DNA of 64,000 nucleotides from Butyrivibrio proteoclasticus B316 (lineage in GTDB: Bacteria; Bacillota; Clostridia; Lachnospirales; Lachnospiraceae). Shown here one piece after another: positions 25,307 to 34,313 of this stretch. The position numbers and the translations under genes were made by a program. The DNA is taken from the NCBI RefSeq assembly GCF_000145035.1, contig NC_014387.1, forward strand, positions 1,664,001-1,728,000. The letters are read 5' to 3'. The first letter of the stretch is position 1, and each line of letters starts with the position of its first letter. A model generated the notes under the pieces. That model was given only the letters and a program-made list of their open reading frames with translations, searched no databases and had not been told where the DNA came from.

Positions 25307-25756
25307 ATGAATATATTTGATTCTTTTAACATCAATTCATCAGGTATGACGGCTCAGAGATTCAGAATGGATATCATTTCTGAAAATATAGCCAACGCCA
25401 ATACAACCAGAACCAAGGATGGAGATACTCCTTATACCAGAAAGGTAGTAAGATTTGCTGAAAAGGGTACGCAGACTCCTTTTTCCAGAATATTAAATGA
25501 GAGACTTGATCATTACTCAGGCCGAGGCGTTAAGGTTACTCAGGTACAGGATGATACATGGACTCAGTATAATATAGTATATGACCCTTCACATCCCGAT
25601 GCGGATGCCAATGGTTATGTTACGTATCCTAATGTCAACACGGTTACTGAAATGACGAACCTGATTGATGCAAGCAGATCATATGAAGCAAATGCAACCG
25701 CGTTTGATGCAAGTAAGAATATAGCAGCAAGAGGTCTTGAACTAGGCCAAGGCTAA
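25307..25756 (+). CDS. flgC: Flagellar basal-body rod protein FlgC
   Basis: Proximal rod subunit. 149 residues, normal. N-terminal SSGMTAQRFRMDIISENIAN corresponds to the rod motif (A-N-I-A-N-xx-T). The C-terminal TEMTNLIDASRSYEANATAF is the conserved flg_bbr_C segment. Start ATG with GAAAGGAG upstream. It sits between flgB and fliE in the usual order. Confidence 0.96.
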   Translation: MNIFDSFNINSSGMTAQRFRMDIISENIANANTTRTKDGDTPYTRKVVRFAEKGTQTPFSRILNERLDHYSGRGVKVTQVQDDTWTQYNIVYDPSHPDADANGYVTYPNVNTVTEMTNLIDASRSYEANATAFDASKNIAARGLELGQG

Positions 25757-25804
25757 TTAGATGTGCTTTGAGTTAGTTTGTTTGTACATTTATGGAGGGG
25801 ATAA

Positions 25805-26143
25805 ATGGCATCTCTTGATATTTCTCAACTTAGAAATGTATCTTCTGACGTTATAAGAAACGCCGAGAAGGTCAACAGCAGAGTTTACAATGTTCTTGGT
25901 CCGCAGGATGACAACAACTCTTTTTCAAGTATATTTGGAAGAGCTATGGAGAACATCAATACGACCAATGCTTATCTGTCGGATGCAGAGAATGAGGAGA
26001 TTAAATGGGCTCTTGGGGAGACCAATAATACTCATGATCTGTCCATCGCGCTTCAGAAAGCTCAGACAGCTCTGCAATATACTATAGCGGTAAGAGACAG
26101 AGCACTTTCTGCATATAGAGAAATTACTCAGATGCAGATTTGA
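25805..26143 (+). CDS. fliE: Flagellar hook-basal body protein FliE
   Basis: Joins the MS ring to the proximal rod. 112 residues. The C-terminal half has the family pattern, with NTTNAYLSDAENEEIKWALG, HDLSIALQKAQTALQYTIAV and RDRALSAYREITQMQI, the last being the well-conserved FliE end. Start ATG behind GGAGGGG. It is followed by fliF after 65 bp. Confidence 0.95.
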   Translation: MASLDISQLRNVSSDVIRNAEKVNSRVYNVLGPQDDNNSFSSIFGRAMENINTTNAYLSDAENEEIKWALGETNNTHDLSIALQKAQTALQYTIAVRDRALSAYREITQMQI

Positions 26144-26208
26144 GCGATATAGGGATTTGAGGACAAGGAATTTTAGTTTTTTATTTTTTCATGAGGGGAG
26201 GGAGAATA

Positions 26209-27828
26209 ATGGCTGAAAGATTAAGAGCCGCGTGGCAAAAAGTTCTCGATTGGTGGAACCAGTTCACAGCCAAGCAGAAGACTTTGATAGTCGGCGCTGG
26301 TACTGTTGTGCTGCTCACTATTATCATTCTGGTTACAGTACTTAACCAGCCTCAGTATGTTCTATTGGCTCAGGCCACTTCGACCAAAGAAGCATCCGAA
26401 ATTAAGGATCTTCTTGATTCCAATTCAATTAACTACAAAATGTCTGATGACGGTTTGGAGTTTCGGGTCCTCAAAAAGGATCAGGCAAACGCCAACCTCA
26501 TTCTTGGTGCAAATGACATTCAATCGTATGCATACACAATTGATAATGTCACAGAAGGAAGCTTTTCTACGACTGAATACGACAAGCAAAAAAAGTATGT
26601 CAAATATCTTGAAAGTAAATTGGAACATGACATGCTTGCCAAGTTTGACACAATTGATTCAGCAAATGTCACTCTTCATATTCCTGACGATGACGGAACC
26701 CTTATAGGAAATAAAGATGAAGCTTCGGCATGGATCCTCTTAAATATCAATGATCCAAATGGCTTTGGAGAAGAAAATGCCAATTTCGTTGCTAAAGCTG
26801 TTGCTGCTTCCCTTGGAAAAAAATCTACCAACGATATTGTAATCCTGGACTATAGCGGAAATCTGTTGTTTTCAGGAAGTGAAGAAACAACAGATGCAGG
26901 AATAGCAAGTAATCAATTAAACCTCAAAACAAAGGCAGAACAAATAGTTAAAAATGAAGTCAAAAAGGTACTTCTTGGAACCAAATTATATGATGATATT
27001 CAGGTAGCCAGTAACCTTGTTCTTGATTTTTCCAAGGAAGAGAGAACAACACATAACTATACGCCTGCTGAAGATCAGACACAGGGTGTTTTGTCTCATG
27101 AATCAATTTATAATGCAGAGAATGTAAATGGTGTTAGTGGCATTCCGGGTACTGATACCAATGAAGATGATGAGACTACATATGTTACTCAGGATAATAC
27201 CAATTCATCATCAACGATTACAGAGGAGGACAGATCCTACTTACCTAACGAAGATATTACAACCAGGACCAATATCCCGGGCGCGATAAAATATGATGAA
27301 TCTTCGATTTCCGTTACAGCAATAAACTATGTTGTAATGAAGGAAGAAGACTATGATAAAGCAGCTAATGGCGATCTTGACTGGAAGGATTATAAAATTG
27401 CCAATACAGAGCCTGCTACTATGCAAGTTCCCGATGAAATGATAAATGTTGTAGCTAAAGCAACAGGAATTGCTGCAGGCAATGTAGCTATGGCTGCATA
27501 TACCCAGTATGTATTTATTGACAAGACCGGTGCAAATATTACAGTTACAGATATTCTGCAGATTGCAACTATCCTCATTATCCTAGGACTTCTTGCATTT
27601 ATCGTGATCAGGAGCATGTGGACATCCAAGAAGACAGAGGAAGAACCGGAACCGGAAGAACTTTCTGTTGAACAGCTTCTTGAGTCTACACCTGAGGAAA
27701 CTCTTGAGGATATTGAGATGGATACAGGCTCAGAGACTAAGAGGCTCATCGAGAAATTCGTTGATGAAAATCCTGAAGCTGCAGCTACACTTCTTCGTAA
27801 CTGGCTAAACGAGGACTATGGATTGTGA
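26209..27828 (+). CDS. fliF: Flagellar MS-ring protein FliF
   Basis: Builds the membrane ring that holds the rod, switch and export gate. ATG 26209 is chosen because GAGGGGAGGGAG directly precedes it; the ATG at 26191 lies within that purine tract. About 539 residues. The first membrane helix is near residues 24-46 and the second near 442-463, with a periplasmic ring region between (YVLLAQATSTKEASEIKDLL, YDKQKKYVKYLESKLEHDM, the YscJ/FliF domain). The cytoplasmic tail ends in ENPEAAATLLRNWLNEDYGL, the FliG-binding segment. Long acidic Asn/Thr-rich insertion in the middle is typical. Confidence 0.96.
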   Translation: MAERLRAAWQKVLDWWNQFTAKQKTLIVGAGTVVLLTIIILVTVLNQPQYVLLAQATSTKEASEIKDLLDSNSINYKMSDDGLEFRVLKKDQANANLILGANDIQSYAYTIDNVTEGSFSTTEYDKQKKYVKYLESKLEHDMLAKFDTIDSANVTLHIPDDDGTLIGNKDEASAWILLNINDPNGFGEENANFVAKAVAASLGKKSTNDIVILDYSGNLLFSGSEETTDAGIASNQLNLKTKAEQIVKNEVKKVLLGTKLYDDIQVASNLVLDFSKEERTTHNYTPAEDQTQGVLSHESIYNAENVNGVSGIPGTDTNEDDETTYVTQDNTNSSSTITEEDRSYLPNEDITTRTNIPGAIKYDESSISVTAINYVVMKEEDYDKAANGDLDWKDYKIANTEPATMQVPDEMINVVAKATGIAAGNVAMAAYTQYVFIDKTGANITVTDILQIATILIILGLLAFIVIRSMWTSKKTEEEPEPEELSVEQLLESTPEETLEDIEMDTGSETKRLIEKFVDENPEAAATLLRNWLNEDYGL

Positions 27829-27859
27829 GCAAAAATAAATTTTGTGGGGAGTATAGACT

Positions 27860-28918
27860 ATGGATGCTGATATAAATGCTAATGGTGGCGGTGGCGGCGG
27901 TGACCTTGCCTCCTTAACTGCCGGCTTTAGTGGCACTCAAAAAGCGGCGATCCTGTTAATTGCACTTGGACCGGAGAAATCATCCGCCATATTTAAACAT
28001 CTTAAGGAAGAAGAGATTGAGGAATTAACTCTTGAAATTGCCAATACCAGAAGTGTTACTTCACAGATAAAAGAGGCAGTTTTGGAAGAGTTCTATGGAG
28101 TTTGCCTTGCACAGCAGTATATCGCAGAAGGCGGTATCAACTATGCCAAGGAACTTCTTGAAAAAGCTCTTGGTGAAGATAAAGCTCTTGATGTTATCAG
28201 TAAGCTTACTGCTTCACTTCAGGTTAAGCCATTTGAGTTCATTCGTAAGACAGAGCCTTCTCAGATCCTTACCTTCATACAGGATGAGCATCCTCAGACA
28301 ATAGCTCTTATATTGTCTTATATGTCACCTGCCCAGAGCTCACTTATCCTTTCAGCTATTCCACCGGACAGGCAGGCTGATGTTGCAAAACGTATTGCTG
28401 CAATGGACAGGACCAGTCCTGATACCATAAAAGAGGTAGAGAAAGTGTTGGAATCAAAGCTATCATCTCTTGTAAACCAGGATTATACAATCGTTGGTGG
28501 TGTAGACGCGGTAGTAGAGATTTTGAATACAGTAGACCGTGCTACAGAGAAACATATCATGGAGACTCTCGAAATCGAAGAGCCGGAGCTTGCCGACGAG
28601 ATCAGAAAGAAGATGTTTGTATTCGAGGACGTTCTTCTTCTGGACGACAGATCTATTCAGAGAGTGCTGCGTGATGTTGAAAACAGTGACCTTGGACTTG
28701 CTCTTAAGGGCGCTACAGAGAATGTTCAGACAGCTATCTTTAATAACCTGTCCAAACGTCTTGCTGCTATGATCAAGGAAGATATGGACTTTATGGGTCC
28801 TGTACGTATGAAGGATGTTGAAGAAGCTCAGCAGAAGATAGTTAATGTTATCCGTAAGCTTGAGGATGCAGGCGAAATTGTTATCTCCAGAGGTGGAGGT
28901 GATGAGCTAGTTGTCTAA
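27860..28918 (+). CDS. fliG: Flagellar motor switch protein FliG
   Basis: Switch-complex subunit that engages the stator and sets rotation direction. 352 residues. N-terminal domain begins GTQKAAILLIALGPEKSS; the middle domain has EHPQTIALILSYMSPAQSS (the EHPQ motif that contacts FliM); the C-terminal domain ends in charged helices with the torque residues (LDDRSIQRVLRDVENSDLGLA). An unusual Gly-rich insert (NGGGGGGD) lies at the very N terminus. Its end overlaps the fliH start by 8 bp, so the two are translationally coupled. Confidence 0.97.
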   Translation: MDADINANGGGGGGDLASLTAGFSGTQKAAILLIALGPEKSSAIFKHLKEEEIEELTLEIANTRSVTSQIKEAVLEEFYGVCLAQQYIAEGGINYAKELLEKALGEDKALDVISKLTASLQVKPFEFIRKTEPSQILTFIQDEHPQTIALILSYMSPAQSSLILSAIPPDRQADVAKRIAAMDRTSPDTIKEVEKVLESKLSSLVNQDYTIVGGVDAVVEILNTVDRATEKHIMETLEIEEPELADEIRKKMFVFEDVLLLDDRSIQRVLRDVENSDLGLALKGATENVQTAIFNNLSKRLAAMIKEDMDFMGPVRMKDVEEAQQKIVNVIRKLEDAGEIVISRGGGDELVV

Positions 28919-29786
28919 TTTATTTAAAGGCGGTTTTGTTAACTACGATGACACCGAGAAGTTTGTTATTGATAGTAACGAACTTGCAAACCAGAAAATT
29001 GAAGCTTTTCAGGAGCGGGAGCTTAAACGTCAGCGTGCAATGATGTCTGAAGAAGAGGGCTATGCTCCTGAGGGCAATGATGGAGACTTTGTTCCCGGCA
29101 TAGATATGGAGCAATTATCTCAGCTTACTGAGGATCAAGGCATGATGGAACCATATCCTGATCCTCAATTTGATATGGAAGCGATGCAGGCTGAGATGGA
29201 TCTAAAGATCCAACAGGCACAGGAACAGGCTGATATGATCATTCAAAATGCGCAGGAACAGGCCAATCAGATAATTTCCCAGGCTCAGGAAGAAGGCCAC
29301 AGACAGGGCTATGAAGCCGGGTATCAGGAAGGCGTTCAGGCTGCGGAAGCTCTTAAGGCTGATATTGAACAGCAAAGAGGCGACCTTGAAGCTCAGTATC
29401 AGCAGATAGTTGATGGACTTGAACCTGAAATGGTTGATGTTCTCACCCAGATTTATGAGCATGTTTTTGGTGTGGAGCTTAGGGACGATAAAGAAATAAT
29501 CCTTCATCTTCTGAAATCAACCTTATCAAGAATTGAGCCGGGGAAAGACCTTATCGTACATGTTTCTTCTGATGACTATGACGATGTCATAGAAGAAAGA
29601 GAATCTTTAGAAGCGTGCATTACATCTCCAAACACAACGATGGAGATCATAGAGGACCCTCTTTTAAAAGAAAATGAATGTATGATTGAGTCTGACAGCG
29701 GTGTATTTGATTGTAGTCTTGGCGTTGAGCTTTCAGAATTATCCAGAAAGCTTAAGCTTTTATCTTTTGACAGAGCAAAGCGCTAA
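28911..29786 (+). CDS. fliH: Flagellar export stator protein FliH
   Basis: Regulates the FliI export ATPase and links it to the switch. It starts at TTG 28911, 7 bp after an ideal GGAGGTGAT ribosome site (28895-28903) located inside fliG. 291 residues. A long Gln/Glu-rich coiled coil (about 95-160, including AQEEGHRQGYEAGYQEGVQA with GxxxG-like spacing) precedes the globular C-terminal domain resembling the V-type ATPase E subunit. Identification rests on position between fliG and fliI plus this layout. Confidence 0.9.
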   Translation: MSNLFKGGFVNYDDTEKFVIDSNELANQKIEAFQERELKRQRAMMSEEEGYAPEGNDGDFVPGIDMEQLSQLTEDQGMMEPYPDPQFDMEAMQAEMDLKIQQAQEQADMIIQNAQEQANQIISQAQEEGHRQGYEAGYQEGVQAAEALKADIEQQRGDLEAQYQQIVDGLEPEMVDVLTQIYEHVFGVELRDDKEIILHLLKSTLSRIEPGKDLIVHVSSDDYDDVIEERESLEACITSPNTTMEIIEDPLLKENECMIESDSGVFDCSLGVELSELSRKLKLLSFDRAKR

Positions 29787-29806
29787 TAATATTTACAGGA
29801 GCCAAT

Positions 29807-31165
29807 ATGCTGACATCTCAGGTGGATCTTTCCAAGTACAAAAAGATGCAGAATGCTCCATTTTATCGTATGAGTGGTAAAGTGGTGAATGTTATTGGGC
29901 TTACCATCGAGTCTGCAGGACCTGATGCTAAGCTTGGTGATATATGCCTTATTTACCCCAAGAAAAAAGATAACGAAACCATGTCAGATTCCAAGGGCAG
30001 ACCTGCTATGGCTGAAGTTGTCGGCTTTAAAGACAACCATGTTCAGCTCATGCCCTACGAAAATACAAGCGGAATAGGAAATGGAAGTATAGTAGAAAAC
30101 ACAGATTCTCCGCTAAGAGTTAATGTAGGCGAAGGACTTCTTGGCCAGACACTTGACGGGCTTGGAAGAATTGATGGAACAAGCTACGGAAAAGGCGTTA
30201 TGCTAGAAGATGGCGTTGCCTATTCTGTTGAGAATCAGCCACCGGATCCTATGACCAGGGACCCTATTTCAGAGGTTTTGTCCCTTGGGGTAAAGGCAGT
30301 AGATGGACTTCTGACAGTTGGTAAAGGACAACGTATCGGTATTTTTGCTGGGTCTGGTGTTGGTAAGAGTACACTTCTTGGAATGTTTGCCAGAAATACA
30401 CAGGCGGATATAAATGTTATTGCACTTATAGGAGAGCGAGGCAGAGAGGTTAGAGAATTTATAGAGCGTGACCTTGGAGAAGAAGGCATGAAGAGATCAA
30501 TAGTTGTCTGTGCCACATCGGACAAGCCTGCTCTTGAGCGCCTTAAGGCTGCCAAAACGGCAACTTCTATAGCAGAGTATTTTAGAGATAAGGGCAAAGA
30601 CGTTCTGCTTATGATGGATTCTCTTACCAGATTTTCCATGGCTCAAAGAGAAATTGGGCTTGCAAGTGGTGAGCCTCCTGTATCCAGAGGATATCCTCCA
30701 AGCGTTTATGCTGAGATGCCCAAGCTCTTGGAACGTGCCGGAAGATCAAGAAAAGGTTCCATTACAGGCTTATATACCGTTCTTGTAGATGGCGATGACA
30801 TGAACGAACCTATCACGGATACTGCCCGTGGTATTCTTGACGGACATATAGTATTAAATCGTAAGCTTGCGCAAAAAAACCATTATCCGGCTATAGATGT
30901 ACTTGCCAGTATTTCAAGATGTATGTCGGCAATAGCAGATCCGGAGCATAAAAAAGCTGCAGGAAAACTTAAAAATGTTCTTGCAACTTATAATGACGCC
31001 GAGGATCTTATAAATATCGGAGCATACAGAAGCGGAGCAAATAAGAATATAGATTATGCTGTTTCCAAGATCGAACAGGTAAATGCTTTTCTGACACAGG
31101 AAACAGATGAGAAGTTCAGTTTTGAAGAAATTCGGGATATGCTGATTGATATGTTTAATGATTAA
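29807..31165 (+). CDS. fliI: Flagellum-specific export ATPase FliI
   Basis: F1-beta-like ATPase that helps feed substrates to the flagellar export gate. 452 residues. Walker A GSGVGKST (near residue 182), ALIGERGREVREF, Walker B region DVLLMMDSLTRF, and RGYPPSVYAEMPKLLERAG, all typical of FliI/YscN. The N terminus VVNVIGLTIESAGPDAKLGD is the family beta-barrel domain. ATG 29807 behind CAGGAG. It lies between fliH and fliJ. Confidence 0.97.
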   Translation: MLTSQVDLSKYKKMQNAPFYRMSGKVVNVIGLTIESAGPDAKLGDICLIYPKKKDNETMSDSKGRPAMAEVVGFKDNHVQLMPYENTSGIGNGSIVENTDSPLRVNVGEGLLGQTLDGLGRIDGTSYGKGVMLEDGVAYSVENQPPDPMTRDPISEVLSLGVKAVDGLLTVGKGQRIGIFAGSGVGKSTLLGMFARNTQADINVIALIGERGREVREFIERDLGEEGMKRSIVVCATSDKPALERLKAAKTATSIAEYFRDKGKDVLLMMDSLTRFSMAQREIGLASGEPPVSRGYPPSVYAEMPKLLERAGRSRKGSITGLYTVLVDGDDMNEPITDTARGILDGHIVLNRKLAQKNHYPAIDVLASISRCMSAIADPEHKKAAGKLKNVLATYNDAEDLINIGAYRSGANKNIDYAVSKIEQVNAFLTQETDEKFSFEEIRDMLIDMFND

Positions 31166-31173
31166 GAGTATTT

Positions 31174-31626
31174 ATGGCAAGATTTGTATACAGGATGCAG
31201 AGCGTCCTTAATATCAAACAAAAAACTGAGGGGCAGATCAAGATGGAATTTGCTGCTGCTCAGGCTGAACTTAATAAGCAGATTGATATATTTGATGAAT
31301 ATGTCAGAAGAAAAGAGGCTTATCTTGCAGAGGCAGAAGAACTTAGAAATGCAGAAGTTCTAAAACTTCAGGATATTCTTGACAATCAGTATGCAACAGC
31401 TCAGATGGATGTTATGATCGCTTCCCAGTCCAAAGTTGTTGCCCAGCATCAGGAAATTGTTGAGAAGGTCAGAATAAGACTTACAAGAGCCATTCAGGAG
31501 CGCAAGATGCAGGAAACACTAAGAGAGCGCGCCTATGCTGAATGGGTAGAGGAAGAGAAGCAGGAAGAAGCTAAAGAGAACGACCAGCGCACGAGTTTTA
31601 CTTATACACAGAGACAGCGCGAATAA
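31174..31626 (+). CDS. fliJ: Flagellar export chaperone FliJ
   Basis: A small, wholly helical coiled-coil protein expected to act as the gamma-like stalk of the FliI hexamer and as a chaperone escort. 150 residues. It begins MARFVYRMQSVLNIKQKTEG, a typical FliJ start (F-x-Y-R-x-x-x-V-L), and continues as charged heptads. It starts 8 bp after fliI stops. Confidence 0.9.
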   Translation: MARFVYRMQSVLNIKQKTEGQIKMEFAAAQAELNKQIDIFDEYVRRKEAYLAEAEELRNAEVLKLQDILDNQYATAQMDVMIASQSKVVAQHQEIVEKVRIRLTRAIQERKMQETLRERAYAEWVEEEKQEEAKENDQRTSFTYTQRQRE

Positions 31627-31649
31627 CAAATCAAGTGTGAGGGGAATAA

Positions 31650-32576
31650 ATGGCCGATCAGATTGAAGATCCAAAAGCCGCCAAAGCCAAACTTAAAGCG
31701 GATAAAAAAGAATATCAGAAACAGTTAAAGGCTCAAAGAAAAGAAGCCAAGGAAAAGGCTCAGGAATTTGCCGATAGGACTGCGGAAATTAACGGCGATA
31801 ATGCCGGCGGTTTTGCTACTATTGTCATTACATTTTTGATCATTCTCATATGGCTTGCTATCATGGCTCTTTTAATAAAGCTTGATGTAGGTGGCTTTGG
31901 TTCAGATATCCTGGCTCCAATTATAGGAGATATCCCGGGACTAAACCTTATCCTTCCGGATAATGCCACCAAACAATCAGAGCAGCCAACAGATATAAGC
32001 TCTGCTGAAAGCTCTAATTCATCACTAAATAGCATGGAAGAAGCAAACGCTTATATTAAGAGACTTGAGCAGGCGCTTCAGGAGGAAATGACCAAGAACA
32101 GCAGCTATGCATCTTCTATAGAAAAACTTGAGGCTGAGGTAGCAAGACTTGAGCCCTTTGAAAGACAACAAAAAGAGTTCTATGAGGAAAGAGCCAGCTT
32201 TTATGCAAGTGTTGTTTATGGTGACTATGCGCCGGATGCTGCTGCCTATGCTTCCTACTATGCCATGATCGATCCCGAAACAGCCGAAAGACTCTATCAG
32301 GAAGTTGTTCAGGGAAAGCTTGATGATGAAGCTATAAAAGCCTTTGCTACAACCTATTCGGGAATGAAAGCCAAACAGGCTGCGCAGATATTTGATGAAA
32401 TGATCAATGAGAACCAGATACAGCTTGTTGCAAGGATTCTTGCGCAGATGACAATAGAGAACAGAGGAGATGTGCTTGCTCAAATGGAAAAGCCTAACGC
32501 TGCCAAGCTTACTCAGCTCCTTGAGCCATCTGCTTTGGAAAAAGAATCTACACAGGTCACAGGAGAAAAGAAATAA
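31650..32576 (+). CDS. MotE-like membrane protein (FlbB/YlxF family)
   Basis: Putative flagellar chaperone or stator-associated protein. 308 residues: a charged N-terminal cytoplasmic helix (Lys/Ala/Glu-rich, about 1-45), one membrane helix (about 53-75, ATIVITFLIILIWLAIMALL), a Ser/Asn-rich linker, a coiled coil (about 130-175) and a C-terminal MgtE-N/FliG-like helical domain (MKAKQAAQIFDEM, LARILAQM and following helices). This is the layout of MotE proteins encoded after fliJ in Firmicutes and Alphaproteobacteria. It is the last gene before a terminator. Confidence 0.75.
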   Translation: MADQIEDPKAAKAKLKADKKEYQKQLKAQRKEAKEKAQEFADRTAEINGDNAGGFATIVITFLIILIWLAIMALLIKLDVGGFGSDILAPIIGDIPGLNLILPDNATKQSEQPTDISSAESSNSSLNSMEEANAYIKRLEQALQEEMTKNSSYASSIEKLEAEVARLEPFERQQKEFYEERASFYASVVYGDYAPDAAAYASYYAMIDPETAERLYQEVVQGKLDDEAIKAFATTYSGMKAKQAAQIFDEMINENQIQLVARILAQMTIENRGDVLAQMEKPNAAKLTQLLEPSALEKESTQVTGEKK

Positions 32577-32600
32577 TATTAAATAATTATAAATATTTAA

Positions 32601-32630
32601 AAACTTCACCCGGTCGGGTGAAGTTTTTTT
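32601..32630 (+). terminator. Intrinsic terminator after the motE-like gene
   Basis: AAACTTCACCCG (32601-32612) and CGGGTGAAGTTT (32615-32626) form a perfect 11-12-bp stem with a very tight loop, and the T-run reaches 32630. It lies inside the flagellar cluster and overlaps the next promoter. Confidence 0.88.
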
Positions 32631-32645
32631 GTGCTCTGCCGATAT
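32619..32645 (+). promoter_or_regulatory. SigD/FliA-type promoter for fliK
   Basis: TGAAGTTT (32619-32626), exactly 11 bp, then GCCGATAT (32638-32645). Compared with the FliA/SigD consensus TAAAGTTT-N11-GCCGATAA, 7 of 8 bases match in each box with ideal spacing. The -35 box is part of the terminator stem and T-run. Confidence 0.7.
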
Positions 32646-32694
32646 ACAAGTTGAGAATCTATGCACCTTGAATAACTAAAAAAGGAGGTACTTG

Positions 32695-34239
32695 ATGAGC
32701 AGTACTACTAATGGAATAGGCACTTTGATGCCTGTTAAAACAAGTACTGCAGCGACATCTGTTTCAAAAGTAGAATTTACAACAAAAAGCTCGAATAAAG
32801 TCCAGTCCGGCTTTGATGGAATATTAAGTAAGGTTTCTGACACCATGATAAATGCCAGAACAGTAGACGTGAAAAAAACGCTTTCCAAGGGAGTTGATCC
32901 TAAGAAGGCAGGCCTTACGGAAAATATCAATCAAAGAAATGACCAGACAAAAGCTAATGATAATACCTCAAAGCTTAATGATGCTAAGACTAATAATACA
33001 AATACTGACAATGACTCAAAGGTTTCTGATGAAAACATAAAAGAACCATTAGGGAAAGAGATAAATTCTACGAATATACAAGAGACAGATAGCACGGAAG
33101 CAAATAATAAGCTGCAGAAGGCTATAGAAGAAGGTGGTAAGGAAATCATTTCTGATATAGCAAAGGCACTTGATATTTCAGAGGAAGAAATACTAAATGC
33201 AATGCAACTGCTTGGACTAACATTTGCAGATCTTTTAACTCCTCAGAATACAATGCAACTGGTTAATGAACTTGGTGGACAGGATAAGGCGCTTGATCTG
33301 ATAACGGATTCAGATCTAAATACATTTATGCAGGACCTCTATGAGGGTGCAGAGGGTATGAAGAGCGAACTTATGAATGAGTTTGACTTATCCGAGGAAG
33401 AGTTTGACCAGATAGTAGCTGATAACAAGGAAGATTTGGGAACGCATATTCAAAATGCTAAAGAAAAAGTTCCGGAAATAATTGTTAATGAGGCTGCTCA
33501 GGATCTGAACAAAGAACTGACTGCACCACAGTCTAAGGATTCCGCTCCTGAAATTAAAATTGAAGAGATTACTTCTGAGACAGAAACAGAAGAGATTTTT
33601 AAACCTGTAGAAACAAGCTCGCAGACAAGTAAGAATAACTTAGGAAACAGCGAAGGCAGCTTATCAGGTAATGATCAAAGTCCAAATCTCTTTAACCAGC
33701 TTATCAATAATCAAACAGATAATATTGATGTTGTACCTACAGGGCCTGCTGCCTATACAGACAAGGCACAGGTTGAGAATATCATCAGGCAGATTGCAGA
33801 CAGGATTACTGTTACACAGGCTGCTGATGAGCATAGCATTGAAATGCAGCTGCATCCTGCAAGCCTTGGCAATGTAAACATACTCCTGACCAGCAGTAAG
33901 GAAGGAATTGTAGCCAAGTTTACAGCTCAGAATGAAATTGTTAAAGAAGCTGTTGAAAGCCAGATGATGACGCTTCAGCAAAAGTTTAATGAGCAGGGCA
34001 TTAAGGTTACATCGATTGAAGTTACGATTGCAAGCCATGCATTTGAACAAAATCTCCAGCAGGGAGATGGCGGAAATGACGCTTACAACGAGAGGCAGGC
34101 TAAAAAAAGCAGATCGCTTCGAAGGATCAATCTATCTGAGATTGATGATGTGGCGGAGGAAGAAAACCTTTCTGATGCTGACAGGATTGCAGCACAGATG
34201 ATGGCAGCAAACGGTAACTCAGTTGATTATAGTGCCTGA
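32695..34239 (+). CDS. fliK: Flagellar hook-length control protein FliK
   Basis: Exported molecular ruler that ends hook growth and switches export specificity. ATG 32695 follows AAGGAGGT (32682-32689). About 515 residues. The N-terminal two thirds is Asn/Asp/Lys/Thr-rich and likely disordered (ruler part). The C-terminal domain (about 365-460) has the Flg_hook pattern SIEMQLHPASLGNVNILLTS followed by IVAKFTAQNEIVKEAVESQM and LQQKFNEQGIKV. Its position before flgD and flgE is the standard one. Confidence 0.92.
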   Translation: MSSTTNGIGTLMPVKTSTAATSVSKVEFTTKSSNKVQSGFDGILSKVSDTMINARTVDVKKTLSKGVDPKKAGLTENINQRNDQTKANDNTSKLNDAKTNNTNTDNDSKVSDENIKEPLGKEINSTNIQETDSTEANNKLQKAIEEGGKEIISDIAKALDISEEEILNAMQLLGLTFADLLTPQNTMQLVNELGGQDKALDLITDSDLNTFMQDLYEGAEGMKSELMNEFDLSEEEFDQIVADNKEDLGTHIQNAKEKVPEIIVNEAAQDLNKELTAPQSKDSAPEIKIEEITSETETEEIFKPVETSSQTSKNNLGNSEGSLSGNDQSPNLFNQLINNQTDNIDVVPTGPAAYTDKAQVENIIRQIADRITVTQAADEHSIEMQLHPASLGNVNILLTSSKEGIVAKFTAQNEIVKEAVESQMMTLQQKFNEQGIKVTSIEVTIASHAFEQNLQQGDGGNDAYNERQAKKSRSLRRINLSEIDDVAEEENLSDADRIAAQMMAANGNSVDYSA

Positions 34240-34267
34240 GATAATTTCTTTTAATTTGATTTATGAT

Positions 34268-34297
34268 TGCTGCTATGGAGGAAACTTCATAGCAGCA
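34268..34297 (+). promoter_or_regulatory. Stable GAAA-capped hairpin between fliK and flgD
   Basis: TGCTGCTATG (34268-34277) pairs perfectly with CATAGCAGCA (34288-34297), and the inner bases extend the stem by three pairs to close on a GAAA tetraloop (34281-34284). No T-run follows, and the flgD start is 17 bp downstream. It suggests an RNA element acting on stability, processing or translation rather than a terminator. Confidence 0.6.
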
Positions 34298-34313
34298 TAG
34301 AAAGGTAAATGTT

